Shown here in pieces: positions 27,125 through 37,030 of a stretch of DNA of 64,000 nucleotides. The notes under the pieces are model-generated. The model was given only the letters and a program-made list of their open reading frames with translations. It was not told where the DNA came from and made no database searches. A program made the translations under genes and the position numbers. The DNA is from Gimesia maris (GTDB lineage: Bacteria; Planctomycetota; Planctomycetia; Planctomycetales; Planctomycetaceae): positions 1,260,001 through 1,324,000 of the forward strand of contig NZ_CP042910.1 of assembly GCF_008298035.1 (NCBI RefSeq). Direction: 5' to 3'. Position 1 is the stretch's first letter, and each line of letters starts with the position of its first letter.

Positions 27125-30034
27125 TTATTTCGGAACCTTGTTCAGTAAATCGACTGCCGCGGCGCCTGTTGTTTGGGCGGGCAGCACTTCCAGCCCCTGG
27201 GTCTGCTCGTAAATCCGAGGTTCGGGAGTATAGGTTATCACCCGTAAATCATCAAATAAGATGGCGCCCAGCCCATTCAATGACATTGTTAGAATGAAGT
27301 TTTCACTTTGCGGCACTTCCCGGATCAGATCAATTTTCTGCCACTCAGTCTTCTCATTCCAATGGAGGGCGCCGCCGGGTCCCATAATACTGTCCTGCAG
27401 CGTTGCCCCCAGTGGATTGCCCGTAATGGCAGTCGACACCTTGACCCAGCCTGTGACATGTACAATCTGGCCACTGCGGACCGCCAGCGGAGGCGTGGAG
27501 AGCTGTACCAGCGGAACTTCTATATTATTTGGAATTTCACTACGGTTCAGGGGAGTCGCCAGCAATCTCAGGCTGAAATCTCCGGACTGTTTGTCTCGGG
27601 GATACAGTTCGGCGATCGCCTGAGTTCCTTCAATCGCATTTTGTACGTGCGTCCAACCTTCCCCGATCATCGTGTCGATGTCTTCACAATCACCCGATCG
27701 CAGCATGTTGGGGTCAATGTGTTTCGCGCTGCGACCGATCTGTTCAATCATTCTCCAGTGATCGGGCAGGGTACTGTAGGAAACCGTGTACGGGCTCGTC
27801 ATGGATAACGAAAGTGTTCGGGTTGCTTCCCGCCATTGGATGCGCTGTAAGATTCGCAACATCTGTCTACAGTCACGAGCCGCATTGTGGGCACCATGAA
27901 AATCCTGGCCGGAAAAAGCCGACTCTGCCTGGCTCAATTGCTCTCTGGCCCGTTCCAAAATGGCTGGTCCATCCATACGCGCAACCTGGCTCACTCCCAG
28001 TTCCAGCAGTTCTGCATTTGTTTTCTGACAGCGTTCCAGCTTGGCGCGACTCAGTTTCAGGCTGGTTTCTGCTGCCTGTGGGCTGATCAGGGCCACTTTT
28101 TTTCGCAGTTTCTCAATCAGTCCCTGATCGGATGTCATGATGATGATCGATGTCATATCGAATTTGGGAAGCGAGATTTCAACACCCCCGTTGACGCGTT
28201 TTCGATCTAAATTTTTGATTCGTGTTGTGCTCAGTTCCCAGACAGACGCGGATACATTTCCACCAGGTATCACAATCGTGGCATCGTTTCCCGCCATCTG
28301 ATCGGGTACAAACTGAGACCCGTCGCGATACCAGACGGGGAGAATCAAAGTGCCATACTCAGAATGAATCACAGCCGCCTGCATTTCCGCAGCCGCATCT
28401 TTTTCCCGCTGTAACAGCATTTCCCGTTCGGACAGTTGTTCGTTGACCTGCAGTCGCTTGGAGCCGGAACGCTTGAAGTCGACTCCTAACTGCGTAATCC
28501 GGGGAGATCCCTTTTGTTTGAGCTGGAACGGAACATGAGAAATTACAGAACCGGTAGCCAGCCACGGCTCGATCAGATCGATTTCCCGATTCAACTGCTC
28601 AATCACCAGTTTTCGTTCCAGCGCACCGGGAGCACTCGTATCATCCAGGCGGTTGGTGGTCCAGTAACCGACGGCCCGACAACCTGCTGACAGCGTGGCG
28701 TAGACCTGCAGGCGAATTTGCTCAGGTTCAATCACAATGGGTAGCTTATTGGAAGAATCACGCCAGCGTGCATTGGCAAACGTTGGTTCCGTCTGAATCC
28801 AGGTCCAGAGAAATCGTCCCGGGGCAAAACGGGTCTTTTCAATGAGTGTATTTCGGTATTCCAGCAGACTGATGTCGCTGTTCAGAATACGCGGGCTGGA
28901 ACCAATCATCGAAACTTCGCGTGCAATCTGTCGTTCTCTACCGAGGACATCAGCCATAATCGGACGCTTGAACTGCTGGTCGGCACTTTGAATCTGACCG
29001 ACACGACTGCGGATTTCATTCCATTTACTACCGGGGATTTGTGTTCCCAGATACCAGAATACAATGGGTGCCGTCTGCTCATCAAAGGGGATCAGCGTAG
29101 CATTACGGGAAGGCAGGAACGTCCCATCTTCGTCCTGGGGACGGGGAGGTGTTGCCATCGCCCATAGACCCTGACTGCGCAGTTCTGAAAGAAACTGGTA
29201 ATCATCAAACTGCGGCGCTTCGATAACATTCAGTCCAGCCTGTCTGAGTGTTTCCAGGTTTTCGCCATGATATCGCGACATGCGGGGAAAGAAAGGTCGC
29301 CCCTCCAGCTGAACCCGGTCCAGCAGAAATTCGACAATCGGTTTGGCTTTCTGTTTACTCAGAGCAGCAGCAGTCTGTATGACCGATTCGTTGGGACGGA
29401 CAATCGGGCTTAATTTCAGGTCGTCCAGCAGGAATTCCACCTGATCAGAAGAGGAACGCGTTACCACCAGGACCCGCTCTACATACATTTCTCGTGTATC
29501 CAATTGACGGAGCTTACTCCGCCCCCGGAGCAATCCCAATGACTGATTCACCAGGGTTTCGGTGGTGGTACACTTCAACTGCTGCCACTTGCCTTCTTCT
29601 GTGTAGGTATCTCCAATCAGATAAATGCGGGCGACTTCTCCGGTTTCTGGATCAATCTGATGAGGCAGAACCGCTTCCAGGCCAACCCGAGTCCCGCGCC
29701 GATTGGATTTCAGCCATACGGAAACGGTCAGTTCATTGATGATCCGACTCGAAGGGAGTGGATGAGAAACTTCGATCAGCGAGCCCAGGTTTCCTGTCAC
29801 TACCTGCAGATGTTCACAGGCAGCACCGGAATGCATTACCGTCGTATTGCGGACATGCCACTTTTTCTGAGCCTGATTGGGATCAATGCGAACTTGCCAG
29901 CTGACGCGGGATGTATCATCGAAATGTTCATGATAAGTTTCTGCGCGCAAAACCGACTCGCTGAACAATCCCGTGAATAGAATGATCAGCAGGCAGAAGT
30001 AACTCTGAAACAGCTTATTCAATATACGTGGCAT
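27125..30034 (-). CDS. Large exported multidomain protein, possible glycoside-hydrolase-like core
   Basis: The protein has 969 residues from MPRILNKLFQ, where a signal peptide starts (SYFCLLIILFTGLFSESVLRAE); the frame extends 53 codons further but without signal character. A jelly-roll carbohydrate-binding-like domain (HEHFDDTSRVSWQVRID to about residue 240) comes first. Next is a TIM-barrel-like region (PFFPRMSRYHGENLETLRQAG, NVIEAPQFDDY, IVFWYLGTQIPG). A helical segment is rich in Gln/Arg (LERCQKTNAELLELGV, ILERAREQLSQAESAF). A second jelly-roll with GQIVHVTGWVKV and GAILFDDLRVITY closes the protein. The domain order resembles polysaccharide-active proteins, but no catalytic pair can be assigned. 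It is transcribed alone. Confidence 0.85.
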   Translation of the reverse strand: MPRILNKLFQSYFCLLIILFTGLFSESVLRAETYHEHFDDTSRVSWQVRIDPNQAQKKWHVRNTTVMHSGAACEHLQVVTGNLGSLIEVSHPLPSSRIINELTVSVWLKSNRRGTRVGLEAVLPHQIDPETGEVARIYLIGDTYTEEGKWQQLKCTTTETLVNQSLGLLRGRSKLRQLDTREMYVERVLVVTRSSSDQVEFLLDDLKLSPIVRPNESVIQTAAALSKQKAKPIVEFLLDRVQLEGRPFFPRMSRYHGENLETLRQAGLNVIEAPQFDDYQFLSELRSQGLWAMATPPRPQDEDGTFLPSRNATLIPFDEQTAPIVFWYLGTQIPGSKWNEIRSRVGQIQSADQQFKRPIMADVLGRERQIAREVSMIGSSPRILNSDISLLEYRNTLIEKTRFAPGRFLWTWIQTEPTFANARWRDSSNKLPIVIEPEQIRLQVYATLSAGCRAVGYWTTNRLDDTSAPGALERKLVIEQLNREIDLIEPWLATGSVISHVPFQLKQKGSPRITQLGVDFKRSGSKRLQVNEQLSEREMLLQREKDAAAEMQAAVIHSEYGTLILPVWYRDGSQFVPDQMAGNDATIVIPGGNVSASVWELSTTRIKNLDRKRVNGGVEISLPKFDMTSIIIMTSDQGLIEKLRKKVALISPQAAETSLKLSRAKLERCQKTNAELLELGVSQVARMDGPAILERAREQLSQAESAFSGQDFHGAHNAARDCRQMLRILQRIQWREATRTLSLSMTSPYTVSYSTLPDHWRMIEQIGRSAKHIDPNMLRSGDCEDIDTMIGEGWTHVQNAIEGTQAIAELYPRDKQSGDFSLRLLATPLNRSEIPNNIEVPLVQLSTPPLAVRSGQIVHVTGWVKVSTAITGNPLGATLQDSIMGPGGALHWNEKTEWQKIDLIREVPQSENFILTMSLNGLGAILFDDLRVITYTPEPRIYEQTQGLEVLPAQTTGAAAVDLLNKVPK

Positions 30035-30537
30035 CGATGCCTGAACTCGAACCCATCCCTGGGATAAAATGATCGTAACGCTGCAGTTTCTATACTGATT
30101 TACACACTCTGGTGACTCAGGAATGTGATTTTTAATCCCGTCCGTCTGTGGAATAGATTCCCCATTTTCCACAAACCAATCACCGTTCAGCATTCTTTAC
30201 GAAATGTTGTAAGCTGTCCGGTTTTCGTTGCAGTCAGTCAACGACGACGTTGCCATAATACAACCAGCCATAACATCGCCAAAAATGACTACATTCTCTG
30301 GAGATTTTAGAAGATTTTGCAATCTAAGCCAATACGAAGCCTCCCTTTTTTGTGATTCAGTCAGCAGACAGCGTATTACTGGTTGTTATTCTAACAGGCT
30401 AGTATGTAGTAACTTAGAGCGAATCCTTTAATAAATATTCATATTCGGCATGAAATCTGTTCTATTGGCTTTCAGTTCATCCCTTGATGAAATCGTTTCT
30501 TGAGAAGGTAATGGCACAAGCTGAGAATTGAAAACTT
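30035..30537. other. AT-rich divergent intergenic region
   Basis: This 503-base spacer between divergent genes contains AT-rich runs around 30280-30460. It is likely a double promoter region. No RNA gene or repeat was recognised. Confidence 0.45.
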
Positions 30538-30816
30538 ATGAATATTCGACTGACCGACGAAACAGATAGTGCAAGTCTGCCCCGCGAAGTAATCGACCTG
30601 GGCAAGAAAATAGCCGAACTGCCCCGCGAACAGCAGCAATTACTGGAAGTCTCCTATTCGCGTGTCGTGGAATCGGTAAAGCGGCGCAGACGAATTCTGG
30701 GGCTGATCCAGGAAGCACTGGCTCAATTGCGCCTCGATGTGAAATACCTCATGTTCGATCTGGATATCACCAAAAAAGAACGTGACGAACTCAAAGCCCG
30801 CCTCGAAGAAACTTAA
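30538..30816 (+). CDS. Small helical protein, unknown function
   Basis: The 92-residue, highly charged protein is almost wholly helical: REVIDLGKKIAELPREQQQLLEVSYSRVV, a basic KRRRRILGLIQEAL, then a heptad-like tail LDITKKERDELKARLEET suggesting a coiled coil. No signal peptide. The stop codon overlaps that of the converging transporter gene in the shared tetramer ttaa (30813-30816). I do not recognise a family; a nucleoid or regulatory role would be a guess. Confidence 0.75.
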   Translation: MNIRLTDETDSASLPREVIDLGKKIAELPREQQQLLEVSYSRVVESVKRRRRILGLIQEALAQLRLDVKYLMFDLDITKKERDELKARLEET

Positions 30817-31796
30817 TCTTCAGGAGCCGGACTCGCTCCGATTCTCTCTTGTTCAGGCTGCCGTTCGGATCGATATGACCAGTACTGTGCCAGGATCGTC
30901 CCGGTCAACATGCAGCCAAACATATACAGCGCCGGCGGTAAGGCGATCAGTTCCTGCCCCGGAAACAGTTGACCTGCCAGAACCGCTCCCAGCCCCGCGT
31001 TCTGCATCCCCACTTCCAGGGTCAAGGCCCGCCGCATCGATTCATTCAGTTGGATCGCCGCACCTGCCAGGTATCCACACAGATAACCCAGCAGGTTGAT
31101 CACTAATAACGCGGCCGCCAGCGAAAAAAAGACTTTCTTCAACTGCGATTCCTGCAGGCTGATTACCGTCGCAATGATCCACAGGATCGAGAAATTTGCG
31201 AATGCAGGGCCAAAAACCTGCATGACTCGACTGAACCCGTAGTGATACAGGGCAAGCAGATGACCGCCAATCACAGGCAATACGACCTGCGTCAGTAGCT
31301 TAAAGAAGGAATCTTTCGCCAGCTCCGTCGCATTGATATCCGTTCCGCTGACAGCCAGATAAAGCACAATTGGCACAAAAATCGGCGAGAGCAGGGTGGC
31401 CGACGCCGTCAGGCAGACCGAATAACTCACGTTGCCCCGCGCCGCCAGCGTGAGCACATTCGAAGCCATTGCCCCCGGAACACAGCCCACCAGGATAATG
31501 CCGATTCGCAATTCCGGTTGATCGATAAAAAACAGGCTCATCAGAAAAGCCAGGCTCGGCATCACCGTGTATTGCACAAATGTGCCGCCCAGTACCTGGT
31601 GCCAGCGACGAAACACTGCCCGCACTTCATCGGGAGGCAGCAGGGCACCAATGACGAACATCGTGGCAGTAAACAAATAGGAGAGATATGGTTTCGATGC
31701 ATGAAACGGATGAAACGCGTCAGGCAGGATCTTGTCCCAAAAAATTGCAGCCGCAGAAAGCACGATCAGCCAGACTAACAGATAACGTTGCAGCAT
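30813..31796 (-). CDS. Bile acid:sodium symporter (BASS/SBF) family transporter
   Basis: The protein has 327 residues from MLQRYLLVWLIVLSAAA, with about nine to ten hydrophobic segments. Family motifs include GCVPGAMASNVLTLAARGNVSYSVCLTASATLLSPIFVPIVL, which carries the conserved Pro-Gly/Ser-Asn substrate region, and ALTLEVGMQNAGLGAVLA, the E-x-G-x-Q-N sodium-site motif. BASS proteins cotransport organic anions with sodium; in bacteria substrates include pantoate and keto acids. The substrate here is unknown. The frame extends upstream of 31796 but without membrane character. It is divergent from ubiD. Confidence 0.93.
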   Translation of the reverse strand: MLQRYLLVWLIVLSAAAIFWDKILPDAFHPFHASKPYLSYLFTATMFVIGALLPPDEVRAVFRRWHQVLGGTFVQYTVMPSLAFLMSLFFIDQPELRIGIILVGCVPGAMASNVLTLAARGNVSYSVCLTASATLLSPIFVPIVLYLAVSGTDINATELAKDSFFKLLTQVVLPVIGGHLLALYHYGFSRVMQVFGPAFANFSILWIIATVISLQESQLKKVFFSLAAALLVINLLGYLCGYLAGAAIQLNESMRRALTLEVGMQNAGLGAVLAGQLFPGQELIALPPALYMFGCMLTGTILAQYWSYRSERQPEQERIGASPAPED

Positions 31797-31916
31797 AAGA
31801 GCATTTCCGGGGCTTAATTGGCGGCGACAGGCTTGAGATCGTAATAATCTGAGAGGTTCACAGCCACGATCATTTGTTGACAGTAATGAATCGGTTATGA
31901 TTCCTGACTGTAATCT

Positions 31917-33416
31917 ATGCCATTCCGAATTTCTATGAACAACAACATAATGATGCATGCGGACCATCTGGCGGAATTCGTCAGCAACTTTGAAGAAGCA
32001 GGGCTGCTCGTCCGGATCTCATCCCCGGTAGAGACGCAGCTCGAAATTGCTGCCATCACCGAACAGGTTGTCAAAACCAGTCCAACCAACTCCGCACCCG
32101 CACTGCTGTTCGATCAGGTCGCCGGACACAAAATTCCCGTGCTGACCAATCTCTATGGCAGTCTCCCCCGAATGCTGCAGATCCTGCATACCGATTCGCT
32201 CGACTCCATCGCCGACCGTGTCGCCGGGCTCCTCTCTCCCGATCTGCCCGAAGGCTGGCTCGATTCACTGAAAATGATTCCGCAGTTCTCGCAACTGGTC
32301 AATATCAAGCCCCGCATCGTGAAAACCGCCAGCTGTCAGCAGGTGGTCAAGCTCGGCCGCGATGTCAACCTCAGCGAATTCCCGCTGCTGACCTGCTGGC
32401 CAGAAGAACAATTTCCCACGATCACCGCCGCCCAGATCATTACGTTCGACCCTGAAACCAAGGCCCGCTTCGTCAACGCCCGGCCCATTCAGGTCATCTC
32501 GAATCAGCAACTGGCGATCCGCTGGAGTCAGCATGACGCCGGTTATCAGCTTCTGCAGAAATTCCATGCCCGCGGTCATCAACTGCCCGTCGCCATCGTG
32601 ATTGGCGGTGATCCCGTCGGCCTCTATACGGCACATGCACCACTGCCGAAAATGACAGACCCCTATGCCTTTGGCGGCTTTCTTCGCAACAATGCGCTGG
32701 AACTGGTTAGAGCCCGCTCCATCGAAATCGATGTCCCTGCGCAGGCCGAAATCGTGATGGAAGGTTTTATCGATCCTGCTTCTGATCCGGTCGATGTCGG
32801 TCCCGTCGCGAATACCACCGGCTACTACAGCCCGGCTGAAAAAGTGATGCCTCTGAATCTGTCCGCCGTCACCCATCGTGCCAATCCCATCTGGCATGCG
32901 TTGATCCCGGCGGGGCCTCCCGCAGAAGCCGGTTTTTTCGCTCAAGCCACCGAACGTATTTTTCTCCCCCTGTTGAAGCTGATGGTCCCCGAGCTGGTCG
33001 ACATCCATTTTCCCGCTGCCGGCGCAGGCCGTTATCTGATGTTCGTCAGCATTCACAAATCCTATCCTCAACAGGCCCGCCGGGTGGTCAATGCATTGTG
33101 GAGTCTGGAAAGTCTATTATCATTGAAGCTGATCGTCGTCGTCGATGACGATGTCAACGTGCACGACGAACAGCAGGTCTGGTATCGCGTCAGCACGAAT
33201 CTCAATCCGGGCCGCGATCTGATTCACTCGGAAGGGCCCGGCGATGATGACGATCACAGCGCAGCCATCCAGGGCATCGGCCATAAACTCGGTCTCGATG
33301 CCACACGGAAAACACCGTCAGAAGGGCACCCCCGTGAATGGCCTTCTGCCTTGAAGATGCCCGCTGAAATGTTAGAACGCGTCCAGAGCCGTCTGAGCGA
33401 ACTCGGCCTGTCCTGA
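31917..33416 (+). CDS. ubiD: UbiD family decarboxylase (prenylated FMN-dependent)
   Basis: The 499-residue protein carries the family blocks NLYGSLPRM, GGDPVGLYTAHAPLP, GGFLRNNALELVRA, EGFIDPASDPVDVGPVANTTGYYSPAE and the HIHKSYPQQARRV-like SIHKSYPQQ segment. UbiD enzymes reversibly decarboxylate aromatic or unsaturated acids with the prenylated FMN made by UbiX. ubiX and the quinone methyltransferase gene menG follow directly, so a menaquinone-pathway decarboxylase is the best inference. The start could also be the Met at 31935. Confidence 0.93.
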   Translation: MPFRISMNNNIMMHADHLAEFVSNFEEAGLLVRISSPVETQLEIAAITEQVVKTSPTNSAPALLFDQVAGHKIPVLTNLYGSLPRMLQILHTDSLDSIADRVAGLLSPDLPEGWLDSLKMIPQFSQLVNIKPRIVKTASCQQVVKLGRDVNLSEFPLLTCWPEEQFPTITAAQIITFDPETKARFVNARPIQVISNQQLAIRWSQHDAGYQLLQKFHARGHQLPVAIVIGGDPVGLYTAHAPLPKMTDPYAFGGFLRNNALELVRARSIEIDVPAQAEIVMEGFIDPASDPVDVGPVANTTGYYSPAEKVMPLNLSAVTHRANPIWHALIPAGPPAEAGFFAQATERIFLPLLKLMVPELVDIHFPAAGAGRYLMFVSIHKSYPQQARRVVNALWSLESLLSLKLIVVVDDDVNVHDEQQVWYRVSTNLNPGRDLIHSEGPGDDDDHSAAIQGIGHKLGLDATRKTPSEGHPREWPSALKMPAEMLERVQSRLSELGLS

Positions 33417-33439
33417 AAATAAGAAACGATCCTGAAGTT

Positions 33440-34153
33440 ATGAATGTTGATAAAACCGGCTCCCGTGTGCAGCAGATGTTTGGCGAAATCGCTCCCCGCT
33501 ACGATTTCATGAACCACTTCCTCTCGGGCGGCGTCGACTATTACTGGCGCTGGCGCACCGTGCGGAAAGTCGCACCTGCAGGACAGGCTCCCATCCTCGA
33601 TGTCTGTACTGGCACCGGAGACCTTGCCCTTTCCTATCTCAAAAAAGCAGGCGGCAAAACGCAGGTCGTCGGAGCCGACTTCACACATGAAATGCTGCAG
33701 CTGGCGTTGAAAAAGAATACCAGCAGCCATCTCACCTTTCTGGAAGCCGACACCCAGGAACTTCCCTTCGCCGACAACCAGTTTCAGATCGTCTCTGTCG
33801 CCTTCGGCCTGAGAAATGTCGCCGACACCCGACGGGGACTCAAAGAAATGATCCGCGTCTGTCAGCCCGGCGGTCAGGTGGCCGTCCTCGAATTCTCCAT
33901 GCCCACCAATCCACTGTTTCGCTCCTGTTATCAGTTTTATTTTCGACATATTCTTCCAAAAATGGGACAATTACTCGCCCGCAACAGACAGTCCGCCTAT
34001 AACTATCTGCCCGAGTCCGTTTCTGAATTTCCTTATGGTAAAGCATTAGCAGACCTCATGGATGAATGCGGGCTGGAAGGCACACGCTGGTATCCGCTCA
34101 CGTTTGGCATCGCCACACTGTATACCGGCGTCAAACCAGCAGTTTCAAAATAA
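33440..34153 (+). CDS. ubiE: Demethylmenaquinone methyltransferase (MenG/UbiE)
   Basis: This 237-residue SAM-dependent methyltransferase performs the C-methylation of demethylmenaquinone (or ubiquinone precursor). Family blocks are present: MFGEIAPRYDFMNHFLSGGVDYYWR, the SAM site DVCTGTGDLALS, GADFTHEML, and the UbiE pattern SVAFGLRNVADTRRGLKEM, ending SFPYGKAL-like FPYGKALADLM and YPLTFGIATLYTGVK. It lies 23 bases after ubiD and 29 bases before ubiX, forming a tight three-gene unit. Confidence 0.95.
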   Translation: MNVDKTGSRVQQMFGEIAPRYDFMNHFLSGGVDYYWRWRTVRKVAPAGQAPILDVCTGTGDLALSYLKKAGGKTQVVGADFTHEMLQLALKKNTSSHLTFLEADTQELPFADNQFQIVSVAFGLRNVADTRRGLKEMIRVCQPGGQVAVLEFSMPTNPLFRSCYQFYFRHILPKMGQLLARNRQSAYNYLPESVSEFPYGKALADLMDECGLEGTRWYPLTFGIATLYTGVKPAVSK

Positions 34154-34182
34154 CGTTCCAGCAAAGATTGTGAGGTCCCCTC

Positions 34183-34875
34183 ATGTCCAATGTCGTCGTC
34201 GCCATGACCGGTGCCAGTGGTGCCATTTATGCCGTCCGTCTGATCGAAGTTCTGATGGCCGCCGGACGCACCGTGCATCTCACCATCAGCGCCTCTGCTG
34301 CGCAGGTTCTCAAACATGAGCTCGGCCTGAAAATCGATCTGGAAAATTTCGACCCCACACAGCTCCTCACCGATCCCGCCGGTCAACCCGATGACAGCGT
34401 CATCCGCAAGATCAAGCCCACCCACAGTGAAGACTTCGCCCTCAGTTCCGTACTCGGCGATTCCGATCTCAAGCAGGGGGCCCTCATTTATCATCACTAC
34501 AAAGATTTCTCCGCGGGCATCGCCAGTGGTTCCTTTCTGACCGATGGCATGGTGATCTGTCCCTGTTCGATGGGAACCCTGGGAAGTATCGCCTCCGGGG
34601 CCTGTGGCAACCTCATTCACCGCGCCGCCGACGTCCATCTCAAAGAACGCCGTAAACTGATTCTGCTCGCCCGTGAAACGCCCCTGGGTCTCATCCCGCT
34701 GGAAAACATGGTCAAGCTCACACAGGCCGGCGCCATCGTCATGCCGGCTGCCCCCGGCTTTTATCATAACCCGGTCACCATCCATGATCTGGTCGACTTC
34801 ATGTCGGGCCGCATCTGTGATCATCTGGGAATCAGGCACGATATTCATCAACGCTGGGGCAATCAGCCTTTGTAG
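34183..34875 (+). CDS. ubiX: Flavin prenyltransferase UbiX
   Basis: UbiX, 230 residues, attaches a dimethylallyl group to FMN to make the cofactor of UbiD decarboxylases. The N-terminal FMN-binding strand VVVAMTGASGAIYAVRL, the motif MVICPCSMGTLGSIASGACGNLIHRAADV, LLARETPLGLIPLENM and MPAAPGFYHNP are typical. It is about 30 residues longer than the shortest homologues, with an insert near residues 70-100. It is co-transcribed with ubiD and ubiE. Confidence 0.96.
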   Translation: MSNVVVAMTGASGAIYAVRLIEVLMAAGRTVHLTISASAAQVLKHELGLKIDLENFDPTQLLTDPAGQPDDSVIRKIKPTHSEDFALSSVLGDSDLKQGALIYHHYKDFSAGIASGSFLTDGMVICPCSMGTLGSIASGACGNLIHRAADVHLKERRKLILLARETPLGLIPLENMVKLTQAGAIVMPAAPGFYHNPVTIHDLVDFMSGRICDHLGIRHDIHQRWGNQPL

Positions 34876-35083
34876 ATTTTTGTATCTTGTGTTCAGCACA
34901 GTCACTCCTCTCAAACGCTCTTTCTTGCGATTCTGCCTCGGAACCGTTAAAAACAAGTCAGAGCGTCTCACATTTAACCAGAGTGTCGTTCAATCTAATA
35001 TACTCGTCTCGAATGTTCTTGGAGACGCTACAGTAAAACTGGACTTAGTCCAGAACTAATTCATCAGTCGGACTGATCAGCCA

Positions 35084-37030
35084 ATGGAACGGAAAGCCGT
35101 CGTGGAATCCATTTCCCGCATTCATCAACTCGATACCAGCGTCATCAACAAAATTGCCGCCGGCGAAGTGATTGAACGACCCGCCAGCGCGGTCAAGGAA
35201 CTCCTCGATAACAGCATCGACGCTCTCGCCACCCGCATCGAAGTCGATATCATGAACGGCGGTGCCGACCTGATCCGCGTCGTCGATAACGGCGAAGGCA
35301 TTCATCCCGACGACCTGCTGCTCGCCGTTGCCAGCAATGCGACCAGCAAAATCTCTACCGCCGACGATCTGTTCAGCGTGCAGACGATGGGCTTCCGGGG
35401 AGAAGCCCTCGCCTCGATTTCCGAAGTCAGCCACTTCCGTATTCGCACGCGTACCGCCGACCAGAGTCAGGGGCTCGAATTCGAAGTCAAAACCGGAATT
35501 CCCGGCAAACCTCAGCCGTGCGGCTGTCCATTGGGGACAGCGATTGAGGTCCGACAGCTGTTCGCCAACACACCCGTACGCCGCAAGTTTCTGAAAACCA
35601 CCAAAACCGAGTTCGGCCACATCAGCGAGCAGTTTACCCGCGCCGCCCTCGCACATCCGCGGCTCTACATGGTTCTCAGGCACAACAACAAAGTCATCTT
35701 CGATCTGCCTCCCTCCGATAATCTGCTCGATCGCCTCCGCCTGTTTTATGGCAGCAAACTCGCCGAGCAACTGATCTGGGTCGATTCGGAAGTCGACGAC
35801 ATCCGCATCTGGGGCTACGTCTCGCATCCCAGCGAGAACAAATCGACCCGCAAAGGGCAGTACCTGTTCCTCAACGGTCGCTGGATTCAGGATCGTACGC
35901 TGCAGCATGCGTTGACCGAAGCCTACCGCGGGCTGCTGATGGTCGGACGCCAGCCGATCTCGTTCCTCTATCTCGACATGCCCGCCTCCCAGGTCGATGT
36001 CAACGTGCATCCCACCAAATCGGAAGTCCGCTTCCGCGATGGGCAGCATCTGTATCGCCAGTTGCTTTCGACGCTCCGCAGCCAGTTTCTCAGCATGGAC
36101 CTGCAGTCGCAGATGTCGCTCGGCAAAAAAGCCGACTTCGATGTCACAGCACCGCCGCCACCACTCACCCCCGAGCAGAAACAGACGCAGATGGAACTGA
36201 CCAGTTGGGCCAAAGAACAGCTCAACCAGGTCCACGATAACCTCTCGGACATCAAAATCAGCTCGGCGCCCCGGTCGGTTTCTCCCACATCGGATCTCGC
36301 CGCTCCCTTTACTGCCGCCGACGCGATTCCCCTCTCCCACTTCCAGCAGAACCGGGAACAGTCGCCCGTCGAATTGCCCGAAACTGAAAACGAACCCGCC
36401 GACCTGGTCGTCCCCGACATCGATCGGCCCGCAGACAAATTTGCGGACGTCGCGACCTCTGACCTGCGACCGATTCAGGTTTTGAACTGCTACATCGTCG
36501 TCGAGAACAAAGGCGCGCTGACCATCATCGATCAGCACGCGCTGCACGAACGCATCATGTACGAGTACTTCCGCAAACGCGTCCTCGCGCAGTCGGTCGA
36601 AGCACAGAAGCTGCTCGTCCCGCTGACCCTCGAAATGAGCGGCAAAGAGGCGGCGCTCCTGCTGGATCACGCCGAAATGCTCAACAGCTTCGGTCTCGGC
36701 ATTGAAGAATTTGGTGGCAACACGCTGCTGATCACCAGTTATCCCGTCATGCTCAAGAAGGTCAATCTGGAACAGCTGGTCCGCGACATCGCCGACAATC
36801 TCGACAACGCCAAACAGCCGTCGCGTCGCGATCTGCTGGATGACCTGATCACAATGATGTCCTGCAAAGCCGCCATCAAAGCCGGCCAGCGACTGACGCA
36901 GGAAGAAATCTACAGCCTGCTGGAACAAAGGCACCTGATTGACGATGCCCACCACTGTCCACATGGTCGCCCTTCTGCGCTGGTTCTCAGTCACGCCGAG
37001 CTCGATCGCCAGTTCGGTCGCATGGGCTGA
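35084..37030 (+). CDS. mutL: DNA mismatch repair protein MutL (endonuclease type)
   Basis: The protein has 648 residues. The N-terminal GHKL ATPase shows IAAGEVIERPASAVKELLDN, DNGEGI, ATSKI and GFRGEALASI. The transducer domain shows NGRWIQD and NVHPTKSEVRF. A Pro/acidic linker spans about residues 345-460. The C-terminal domain has the metal-binding endonuclease motif DQHALHERIMYE (DQHAX2EX4E), SCKAAIKAG and HHCPHGRPSA (CPHGRP). It is therefore predicted to nick DNA itself, as in bacteria without MutH. mutS is not in the window. It follows ubiX by 208 bases. Confidence 0.97.
   Translation: MERKAVVESISRIHQLDTSVINKIAAGEVIERPASAVKELLDNSIDALATRIEVDIMNGGADLIRVVDNGEGIHPDDLLLAVASNATSKISTADDLFSVQTMGFRGEALASISEVSHFRIRTRTADQSQGLEFEVKTGIPGKPQPCGCPLGTAIEVRQLFANTPVRRKFLKTTKTEFGHISEQFTRAALAHPRLYMVLRHNNKVIFDLPPSDNLLDRLRLFYGSKLAEQLIWVDSEVDDIRIWGYVSHPSENKSTRKGQYLFLNGRWIQDRTLQHALTEAYRGLLMVGRQPISFLYLDMPASQVDVNVHPTKSEVRFRDGQHLYRQLLSTLRSQFLSMDLQSQMSLGKKADFDVTAPPPPLTPEQKQTQMELTSWAKEQLNQVHDNLSDIKISSAPRSVSPTSDLAAPFTAADAIPLSHFQQNREQSPVELPETENEPADLVVPDIDRPADKFADVATSDLRPIQVLNCYIVVENKGALTIIDQHALHERIMYEYFRKRVLAQSVEAQKLLVPLTLEMSGKEAALLLDHAEMLNSFGLGIEEFGGNTLLITSYPVMLKKVNLEQLVRDIADNLDNAKQPSRRDLLDDLITMMSCKAAIKAGQRLTQEEIYSLLEQRHLIDDAHHCPHGRPSALVLSHAELDRQFGRMG

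Noticed and set aside
26871-27212. 113-codon plus-strand frame upstream of fba
   Set aside because: It overlaps the end of the large exported protein gene and has composition unlike neighbouring proteins.
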